Positions 24,295 through 30,819 of a stretch of DNA of 52,202 bases are shown one piece after another. The notes below the pieces were generated by a model. The model saw only the letters and a program-made list of their open reading frames with translations, made no database searches and was not told where the DNA came from. Position 1 is the first letter of the stretch, and each line of letters starts with the position of its first letter. This DNA is from Bacteroidales bacterium. GTDB lineage: Bacteria; Bacteroidota; Bacteroidia; Bacteroidales; F082. Made by a program: the position numbers and the translations under genes. The stretch lies in the NCBI GenBank assembly GCA_017439405.1, contig JAFSJF010000105.1, positions 1 through 52,202 of the forward strand, given 5' to 3'.

Positions 24295-24308
24295 TTTTTC
24301 GTATTTAT

Positions 24309-25520
24309 TTAATTTTCAACAACTTCCGAAACCTCTTTTTTCCGTTTCGAGAGCTTCTGCACTCGGTCGGCAAAGTCGGTGAGGACGTTCATGTAGTTGA
24401 TGTAGGCATCGTAGGGCGAGGCGTAATGGTTGAAATACTTGTGCACCACGCCATCGGAGAGCCACTTCGTGCACATGTAGTAGAAATGGTCGGAGGTCTG
24501 GAGGTCGAGCCAGTCCTGCTGCAGTTCCTCGTCCTTGATACGATGCACCTTGGCCGTGAGGTCGTAAAGGGCGCGATAGGCATCGTCCTGCAAGGGGTTG
24601 CCGAGCCAAGCCGTGAGGTCGCGCTCCTCGTCACTCCACGAGAGCACGTTGGGCACGTTGACCGCGCTCACCGGCTGCAAGGTCTTGGCCAACTCCTGCG
24701 GCGTGGCAAACCCGAACTTGCTGCCTTCCAGAACCGCCTTGGGCAGACGCTCCATAAAGTCGAAGATGCCCGTCTCGACCTGCTGGTGCTCGCCAAAGGT
24801 CTCGTAGTCCATAAAGATGTTGACCACCTCTTCCTCTTCCGGCAAAGCGTTGAGCCAGCCGACGAAGTCCTCGGTGCGGAAACCGTCCTGCACGAAGCGG
24901 AAGGCAATCTCGTCGCTGAACTTGAAGTTGCGCAGCAACACCTTCAGCTTCGGATTGATGGCGTTGGCGTACATGTAATTGGGACTCTTCCAGCCCAAGA
25001 TGTGCTTCGCGCCTTCGGTGAGCATGAGGTTGTAGCCCATGTCGGCCACCGTCGCCCCGATTTCGTCGCTGTAAATCAGCTCGGTGTTGCGGAAGGTCTT
25101 CGGCGTGACGCCAAACACTTCCTTCATCTTGCGCTTGTGGGCCAGCACCTGCCGCTTGAACTCGTCGGGGTTGTTGAGCGAGGCGAGGCTGTGGGCATAG
25201 GTCTCCGAAAGCACCTCTACCCTACCCGTGGCCACTAATTTCTGGAAGCTCTCAAGCACCTCGGGTGCATATTGCTCCATCTGCTCGATGACGACGCCCG
25301 AAAACGAGAACGCCACCTTGAACTGGTCGCCTAATTGTTCGATTTGCTGCATCAGCAGCTCGTTCATGGGCAGGTAGCATTTCTCGGCCACTCGCCGCAT
25401 GATCATACGGTTGCTGTAGTCGTCGTAGTAATAGTGTTTCTTCCCAATCTCGAAGAAACGATACGTGCGCAGCCTATAGGGCTGATGCACTTGGAAATAG
25501 AAACAGATTGATTTGCTCAT
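24309..25520 (-). CDS. GH57 glycoside hydrolase (alpha-amylase/glucanotransferase type)
   Basis: 403-residue cytoplasmic enzyme acting on alpha-1,4-glucan. GH57 landmarks are region 1 HQPY (12-15), region 2 VLSETYAHS (103-111), region 3 RNTELIYSDE with Glu 147 in the nucleophile position, and region 4 FMDYETFGEH with Asp 238 as likely acid. The length matches the short GH57 alpha-amylases of Bacteroidota rather than branching enzymes (about 520 residues or more). It lies between the restriction-modification pair and the synthase/phosphorylase gene, in the same orientation as the rest of the glycogen genes, and probably trims or reshapes the stored glycogen. Confidence 0.91.
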   Translation of the reverse strand: MSKSICFYFQVHQPYRLRTYRFFEIGKKHYYYDDYSNRMIMRRVAEKCYLPMNELLMQQIEQLGDQFKVAFSFSGVVIEQMEQYAPEVLESFQKLVATGRVEVLSETYAHSLASLNNPDEFKRQVLAHKRKMKEVFGVTPKTFRNTELIYSDEIGATVADMGYNLMLTEGAKHILGWKSPNYMYANAINPKLKVLLRNFKFSDEIAFRFVQDGFRTEDFVGWLNALPEEEEVVNIFMDYETFGEHQQVETGIFDFMERLPKAVLEGSKFGFATPQELAKTLQPVSAVNVPNVLSWSDEERDLTAWLGNPLQDDAYRALYDLTAKVHRIKDEELQQDWLDLQTSDHFYYMCTKWLSDGVVHKYFNHYASPYDAYINYMNVLTDFADRVQKLSKRKKEVSEVVEN

Positions 25521-25554
25521 ATTTAGTGTTCTTTTGATGATTTCCTCAGTTTGA

Positions 25555-25577
25555 GTTGTCGCAAAATTTGCGACAAC
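25555..25577. promoter_or_regulatory. Perfect 23-base dyad between the methyltransferase and GH57 genes
   Basis: GTTGTCGCAAA (25555-25565) and TTTGCGACAAC (25567-25577) are perfect inverted arms around a single A. It lies 10 bases past the methyltransferase stop codon and 35 bases before the GH57 start. No T run follows, so an operator is as likely as a terminator. Confidence 0.6.
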
Positions 25578-25586
25578 TATATTATC

Positions 25587-26534
25587 TCAAAACAAATCCA
25601 AACATAGAACGGCTTGTTCATTCGATATTTTTTTTGCCGCTAAATCAGCATATTTTTCCATCATCTCTATGCCAATGAAATTCCTTCCTGTCTGAATGGC
25701 TGCCAATGCCGTAGTACCACTACCCAAGAATGGGTCAAGGACAAGGTCGCCTTTGTCTGTATAGAGCCGGATTACACGCTGCGCCAATTCTATCGGGAAC
25801 ATGGCAGGATGCACATCATTGGAACGCACGCTGGCAATCTCCCAAATTTGGCGATAGCCCCAATCGCGCCACTCTTCAGGCAACAGTCTTTCCCTATTCA
25901 CGACATACTCACCGGGCTTCCAAAACACATATAAATCTTCAGTCTCACTAACTGCCTTAAGCGTATTCGTCGTCCACCTGCTATTGGCCCATGCCGGGTC
26001 TTTCTTCCAGATGCGCTTGTCATACAAAAAAAGCCCTGCATCATACGCATACTGCTCCAAGTTACCTCCTACAAGTTTCACATGCGTACCAGCCGCATAC
26101 TTGCCTCCACGAATATTATTGCCATTCAAACGACGGTCAACTGTTTGTTCACTGCAATTCAGCAATGCCGCCAATTGGTCTCGGTTATAATCAGGATGCT
26201 CGCTTTTGGCACGCAAAATCATCTCTCTTGTGACCGCACATTTTCGATTGGCTGGATTCATTCCCATGATACGCGGCATTTTTTCATCCTGAAAAGCCAA
26301 TATGTCGGCAATATTGATGACCATGAAGCCACCTGGCTTAAGGATGTCGAAATGCAATTCTATCACCTCTTTCAGAAGCTGTTGCCACGATTCGTATGTA
26401 TTATCCTTTTCATATTCCTTTCCCAAAAAATAAGGCGGTGACCAAAACGACAATGCGATTGATTCAGGCTCGATTTGCTTCATCAGTTGGCGTGAATCGC
26501 CACAATAAACCGTATTTATATCCAAAATTTTCAT
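25587..26534 (-). CDS. DNA methyltransferase of a BglI-like type II system
   Basis: 315-residue modification enzyme of the beta class. Motif IV is SPPY (residues 32-35), as in N4-cytosine and some N6-adenine enzymes, and comes near the N-terminus; the SAM-binding motif I follows near the C-terminus as DPFLGSGTT with NFIGIEM. The middle holds a segment resembling a helix-turn-helix (RDQLAALLNCSEQTVDRRL), possibly part of target recognition. Its start codon overlaps the stop of the endonuclease gene (ATGA). Since the partner nuclease resembles BglI, the methylated site is predicted to be GCCNNNNNGGC, probably at N4 of cytosine. Base composition is clearly lower in GC than the flanking glycogen genes, pointing to transfer. 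Confidence 0.9.
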   Translation of the reverse strand: MKILDINTVYCGDSRQLMKQIEPESIALSFWSPPYFLGKEYEKDNTYESWQQLLKEVIELHFDILKPGGFMVINIADILAFQDEKMPRIMGMNPANRKCAVTREMILRAKSEHPDYNRDQLAALLNCSEQTVDRRLNGNNIRGGKYAAGTHVKLVGGNLEQYAYDAGLFLYDKRIWKKDPAWANSRWTTNTLKAVSETEDLYVFWKPGEYVVNRERLLPEEWRDWGYRQIWEIASVRSNDVHPAMFPIELAQRVIRLYTDKGDLVLDPFLGSGTTALAAIQTGRNFIGIEMMEKYADLAAKKISNEQAVLCLDLF

Positions 26535-27415
26535 CTCATATCAATTTCTACGACTCTCCAATTGGCTATTTCTTTCAGTAAATCAAAAGACACTCTCGCC
26601 CGAATCTTTCTCAAATCTTTTTTCCTATCATCCTTTCCCGGGAAGAAAAGGCCTTCATGGGTTTGAAGATAATTGGGGTTCTTGGTAAGAAGGATTCCGT
26701 TAGGAATTGAAACAACTTTGATTTGTTCAAGGGGCTGTCCGACAGTCTTTTCTCCTTCTCTAACCATTCCATACACAGGCTTGATGACAAAAGTCACCAA
26801 GGGAGCGACAGTTCCATCACTAAGCACATAAATAGGTGAAAGCGAGCAAAGGAATTCATGAGAAACCATTTTTCCCTTTGCTATTATGGGCTCATTTGAT
26901 AATCCATCCTCTACCTGCAGCCAATCTCCTGTACCCGAAACCTGATAAGGCGACATTACAGCATGTTCATAATTGTCTCGTGGCCCCGCCGACTTTATGT
27001 CAATGAAAACCCAAACAGAATCAGTAATTCCAAGTATCTGCTTTATTCGTTCACTCGAAATCACGCAACGGTCATCGGCACCTGACGGCAATCCCGAATC
27101 CTTAACCCCAAAATTGGCAGCAAAATAACGTGACAATTTATTTCCAAAAACCTGTTCTCCAACCTCAATCCATGGGTACTGGTCACCTACTGGCGAGCGT
27201 CCCCTATCCAATGGAGTATAGTTCTTCCAAAATGAATAGAGGTATGATGCCTCATCGTAGTCACGCCTTATTTCAGGCAATTTCAGGTCTATAAAATGCC
27301 GAATTTCGTTGGCTATAAAGCGCTCAATCTCTATAAGACATTCAGGATGCTCCTCGTAATAGTGGAACGCATCATTGTACAGCTTGAATTGTTTATCTCT
27401 ATACTTATCAAACAT
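26531..27415 (-). CDS. Type II restriction endonuclease, BglI-like
   Basis: 294-residue endonuclease, close to the 299 of BglI. From memory of BglI the following blocks correspond: RRDYDEASYLYSFWKNY, PLDRGRSPVGDQYPWIEVGE, FIDIKSAGPRD, GTGDWLQVEDG, SDGTVAPLVTF and FPGKDDRKK. The catalytic set D...D-x-K appears as the Asp of GADDR plus Asp and Lys of FIDIK. Predicted recognition is GCCNNNNNGGC with cutting in the N5 spacer. The start at 27415 (MFDKYRDKQF) lines up with the BglI N-terminus; an in-frame Met at 27454 would add 13 residues. It is co-transcribed with its methyltransferase and inserted between a glycogen glycosyltransferase gene and the GH57 gene, in the same direction. Confidence 0.9.
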   Translation of the reverse strand: MFDKYRDKQFKLYNDAFHYYEEHPECLIEIERFIANEIRHFIDLKLPEIRRDYDEASYLYSFWKNYTPLDRGRSPVGDQYPWIEVGEQVFGNKLSRYFAANFGVKDSGLPSGADDRCVISSERIKQILGITDSVWVFIDIKSAGPRDNYEHAVMSPYQVSGTGDWLQVEDGLSNEPIIAKGKMVSHEFLCSLSPIYVLSDGTVAPLVTFVIKPVYGMVREGEKTVGQPLEQIKVVSIPNGILLTKNPNYLQTHEGLFFPGKDDRKKDLRKIRARVSFDLLKEIANWRVVEIDMR

Positions 27416-27434
27416 ATTCTCATTATTTAATGTC

Positions 27435-27449
27435 ATCACAATTTGTGAT
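27435..27449. promoter_or_regulatory. Dyad upstream of the restriction endonuclease
   Basis: ATCACA-ATT-TGTGAT, 20 bases upstream of the preferred start codon and just after the preceding gene stop. It could be an operator for restriction control; no separate controller gene is present. Confidence 0.35.
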
Positions 27450-27456
27450 ATCATAG

Positions 27457-28746
27457 TTAGCTTACCACGGATTCATACACCGCCTTGATCTTCTTCGCCG
27501 CCAGTTCCCACTTGAGGCTGTCCACTTCGTCCTTGCCTTCGTCCTTGAAGCAGTCGGCTAAGGGCTTGTAGTGGCACAGAGCGTAGATGGCATCGGCCAG
27601 GCCGTTGATGTCCCAGAAGTCGACCTTCAAGGCGTGCTTCACCACCTCCGAAACGCCCGACTGCTTGCTGATGACCACCGGTACGTTGAGCCGCATGGCC
27701 TCCAACGGCACAATGCCGAACGGCTCGGAGATGGACGGCATGACGAACACGTCGGTCATGGCGAACATCTGGTCGACGGCCTCGCCCTTCAGGAAGCCCG
27801 TGAAGTGGAAATGGCTGCCCATGCCCAACTGCGCCACGCGACGGATCATCTTCTCTAACATGTCGCCCGTGCCCGCCATCACGAAGTGGATGCTCGGGTC
27901 GACCTGATGGATCTTGTAGGCCGCCTCGATGAAGTATTCTGGTCCTTTCTGGTAGGTGATTCTGCCGAGGAAGGTCACCACCTTTGCATCCAAGCCGCTG
28001 CGCTCGTACTCCGACTTGGGCTTGTCGTTAGGCTCGACGGCGTTGTGCACCGTCACCACCTTTTTCGGGTCGATGCCGTATTTCTCGATGACGATATTGC
28101 GCGTCAGGTTGCTCACCGTGATCACGCGGTCGGCGGCTTCCATGCCACGTTTTTCGATGGCGTAAACATCCGTGTTGATGTGCTCGCCCGAGCGGTCGAA
28201 CTCAGTGGCATGCATGTGAACCACAAGCGGCTTACCCGTGGTCTCCTTGGCTGCGATGCCTGCCGAATAGGTCAGCCAGTCGTGGGCGTGGATGACGTCG
28301 AAATCGTATTTCGTGGCCAATGAAGAGCCAATCAAGGCGTAGCGTGCCACCTCCTCCATCAGGTTCATGCCGTATTTGCCCGAAAACTGGTAGTTGCGCG
28401 CAAACACCGACCCGCTACGATTGAAGTTCTCCACCACATGACGTTCAGTTTCAATGACATTCGCAAACTCCTCCGGCCCGACATACGGGATGATGTTGGA
28501 CCCGATTTCCATGTATTGCACACGCTCCCAATAACTGCGGTCGGCCTCATGGTCGATGTCGATGGTCACGTCGCTGGCATTGAGCAGGCGGACGTTCGTT
28601 TCGTCCTCGTCGCCGTAGGCACGAGGCACCACAAACAGCACTTCAACGCCGTTCTTTGCCAAGCCTTTGGTCATGCCGAAACAAGCCGTTCCGAGGCCAC
28701 CCGTGATATGCGGAGGAAACTCCCACCCAAACATCAAGACTCTCAT
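27457..28746 (-). CDS. Glycosyltransferase family 4 protein, glycogen synthase-like
   Basis: 429-residue GT-B enzyme of the glycogen cluster. The N-terminal MRVLMFGWEFPPHITGGLG is the glycine-rich acceptor-site motif shared with bacterial starch/glycogen synthases; HAHDWLTY, then FLGRITYQKGPEYFIEAA and PSISEPFGIVPLEAM (the E-x7-E donor site) complete a GT4 fold. Bacteroidales glycogen loci carry such a gene beside the debranching enzyme and the fused synthase/phosphorylase. Whether it makes the alpha-1,4 chains, primes them or has another donor is open. It overlaps the debranching enzyme stop by ATGA. Confidence 0.9.
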   Translation of the reverse strand: MRVLMFGWEFPPHITGGLGTACFGMTKGLAKNGVEVLFVVPRAYGDEDETNVRLLNASDVTIDIDHEADRSYWERVQYMEIGSNIIPYVGPEEFANVIETERHVVENFNRSGSVFARNYQFSGKYGMNLMEEVARYALIGSSLATKYDFDVIHAHDWLTYSAGIAAKETTGKPLVVHMHATEFDRSGEHINTDVYAIEKRGMEAADRVITVSNLTRNIVIEKYGIDPKKVVTVHNAVEPNDKPKSEYERSGLDAKVVTFLGRITYQKGPEYFIEAAYKIHQVDPSIHFVMAGTGDMLEKMIRRVAQLGMGSHFHFTGFLKGEAVDQMFAMTDVFVMPSISEPFGIVPLEAMRLNVPVVISKQSGVSEVVKHALKVDFWDINGLADAIYALCHYKPLADCFKDEGKDEVDSLKWELAAKKIKAVYESVVS

Positions 28747-30710
28747 TTTGAGCCTCCTTTCTTGTTTAATTCGTCAATCAAATACTTGAGGTAAAGCAAC
28801 GCCCCCACACTCGTAGATTGCGAGATGCAACCACGCGCCTCGAAGGGCGGGTTGCCGTCGTAAATCTCTGACACCGTGCCGATTCCGTTGTCTTTGATAG
28901 CTTCTTCAAAACCATTGTACAGGTCTTCAAGATAGGGCAACGAGGTCTTTCCGAACAGCTTCACCGACAAATCGGCGTAGAAGGCAATCAGCCAGGGGAA
29001 CACCGTGCCGTTATGATAGGCCCTTTCGCGCTCCGAGTGGTTGCCGATGCTGACGCCCTTGTAGTTCTCGTCGTTGGGCGAAAGCGAGCGTATGCCTCTA
29101 ATTGTCAGCAACTCGGAATGGGCAATGTCGAAGGCGCGTTTTTGCATGGTTTCGTCCATCGGCGAATAGGGCAAGGCCGCTGCAAGCATCATATTGGGAC
29201 GCACCTGCGCGTTTTTCTCGTTACTGTTCACATAATCGTAGAAGCTGTTGGTCGACTTATTGTAAAAGGTTTCGGCAAACGCGGCTTGCACCTTGTCGGC
29301 CAAATCTTTCCATTTCTTCAGCGACGCACTCTTCGGGTCGGCTGCCTCCAACAAATCAACTGCATAACGCAAAGCGTTATACCACAGCGCATTGACTTCA
29401 ATAGCCAAGCCTGTTCTCGGTGTCCAAGGTTTGCCTTGGGCAAAGACGTTCATCCAAGTTAAGGCCAAGTCTCGGTTGCCGGCATAGAGCAGGCCGTTGT
29501 CCAAGACGTGCACGTTGAAGTCCGTACCCGCGATGAAGCTCTCCAGGATGGTCGTCATGGGTTTCTTGTATTTCTTCCAGATGTCCTTCTTGTCCTTGCC
29601 GAGCATTTTTTCGTAGAGTTGCAGCACATAGAAGAACCACAGCGGCGAATCCACCGCAGTGAAATACAGGCTCTTCTGGTAGTAGCGGTGCGGGAAGAAG
29701 GGCCCTTGCATCCTCGAAACGAGATAGTCGAGGGCCGCCGTGAAAGTCTTCTCGTCGCCTTGCGCCAAAGTGATGCCCGGCAGGGCTAAGAAAGTGTCGC
29801 GACCGCAGCTGTCGAACCACGGGAAACCGGCCCATAGCTTCGTGCCTTGCACGTCGCGGATGATAAATTGGTCGGCGGCTTTCAGCAGGCAGTCTTCGTA
29901 ACTTGTTTGAGGCAACAGGCGTTTCACCTCGGCCTCGCATTGGCGTTTGATGGCGGCTGGATTCTCTTCCTGCAAGCTGACGGAGAGAACCACCGTGTCG
30001 CCCTGCTTCATCTGAAGTTCGAAGAATCCTGGAACATACTGGTCCTCAATGGCTTCGTAGCCACGCTCTTGTTCGCGCACATAAAACATATTATAGTACC
30101 AATGCGGGATGTGCGTGTATTCCGCCGACTTCGAGAACTGGAGGAACAGCCGCGAATAATCCGTGTAGAGTTGCCACGACGCGCCGTTTTTCACCAATTC
30201 CACCTTGTGGCTGGCGTCGTAGTTCTCGTGCGTCAGCATGTGGACATTGCGGAAGGCCAAGAAAGGCTGCACGCGCAACGTGATCGGCACCGCCGACTCG
30301 CGCAAGGTGTAGCGCACGAAGAGTCGGGCTTCCGTGGAGGAGAAAATCAGTTCCTTGTCCAAGACCACGTTGCCGATGCGGTAGGTCAGCTTCGGCATGG
30401 GGTCGGCGCTGAAGTCGCGGATGTATTTGTGGCCGCGCGGCGCAAAGATGCCGTCGGGGTACATGTGTACGCCAAGGTGAAACTCCTCCTTGTTCTCGAT
30501 GAGGGTCTCGTCGAGGCTCGACAGCAAGACGTGGTTGTTGTTGTCCAACTGCGGTTGCGGCACCACGAGCAGGCCGTGGTATTTTCGGGTGTTGCAGCCA
30601 ATCACGGTGGTGGCGAGGAACGCCCCTTTCGCATTGGAGCGAAGCACCTCGCGCGTGAGCGAAAACTCCAGATTGACCAGTTGCTTTTTGTCCCAAGAGA
30701 TGTAACTCAT
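28743..30710 (-). CDS. Glycogen debranching enzyme (amylo-alpha-1,6-glucosidase family)
   Basis: 655-residue cytoplasmic enzyme. An N-terminal beta-sandwich (to about 260, with GCNTRKYHGLLV) precedes an (alpha/alpha)6 barrel (about 280-640), with AGFPWFDSCGRDTFLALPG as the family block containing the likely acid Asp and a C-terminal EIYDGNPPFEARGCISQ block. It removes alpha-1,6 branch points from glycogen. It is the first gene of the glycogen operon and has a clear promoter 40 bases upstream, divergent from the MmeI-like gene. Confidence 0.92.
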   Translation of the reverse strand: MSYISWDKKQLVNLEFSLTREVLRSNAKGAFLATTVIGCNTRKYHGLLVVPQPQLDNNNHVLLSSLDETLIENKEEFHLGVHMYPDGIFAPRGHKYIRDFSADPMPKLTYRIGNVVLDKELIFSSTEARLFVRYTLRESAVPITLRVQPFLAFRNVHMLTHENYDASHKVELVKNGASWQLYTDYSRLFLQFSKSAEYTHIPHWYYNMFYVREQERGYEAIEDQYVPGFFELQMKQGDTVVLSVSLQEENPAAIKRQCEAEVKRLLPQTSYEDCLLKAADQFIIRDVQGTKLWAGFPWFDSCGRDTFLALPGITLAQGDEKTFTAALDYLVSRMQGPFFPHRYYQKSLYFTAVDSPLWFFYVLQLYEKMLGKDKKDIWKKYKKPMTTILESFIAGTDFNVHVLDNGLLYAGNRDLALTWMNVFAQGKPWTPRTGLAIEVNALWYNALRYAVDLLEAADPKSASLKKWKDLADKVQAAFAETFYNKSTNSFYDYVNSNEKNAQVRPNMMLAAALPYSPMDETMQKRAFDIAHSELLTIRGIRSLSPNDENYKGVSIGNHSERERAYHNGTVFPWLIAFYADLSVKLFGKTSLPYLEDLYNGFEEAIKDNGIGTVSEIYDGNPPFEARGCISQSTSVGALLYLKYLIDELNKKGGSK

Positions 30711-30749
30711 AGTATATTTCGTGTTTGTTTTTCCGTCAAAAAGTGACTA

Positions 30750-30780
30750 CAAAAATAATGTTTTTCCCAATTGCAAGCAA
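30750..30780 (-). promoter_or_regulatory. Promoter of the glycogen operon
   Basis: Minus-strand TATTTTTG (30750-30757) with TTG (30778-30780) 20 bases upstream. The leader of about 35-40 bases includes GTCACTTTTTGAC, a half-match to the dyads found upstream of the synthase/phosphorylase gene. Confidence 0.7.
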
Positions 30781-30788
30781 AAAATGTT

Positions 30789-30796
30789 TAATTTTG
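30789..30796 (+). promoter_or_regulatory. -7 box of the MmeI-like gene
   Basis: TAATTTTG, 23 bases before the ATG. A TTG is present only 15 bases upstream, so the -33 element is poor. It lies close to the divergent glycogen promoter. Confidence 0.4.
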
Positions 30797-30819
30797 CACA
30801 ATAAATCAATCCTTGCAGC

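Noticed and set aside
24187-24308. Terminator pair between the GH57 and synthase/phosphorylase genes
   Set aside because: T runs exist, but the two dyads have A/T-rich weak stems with 2-base centres and an exact 33-bp repeat, which better fits operators. Not excluded.
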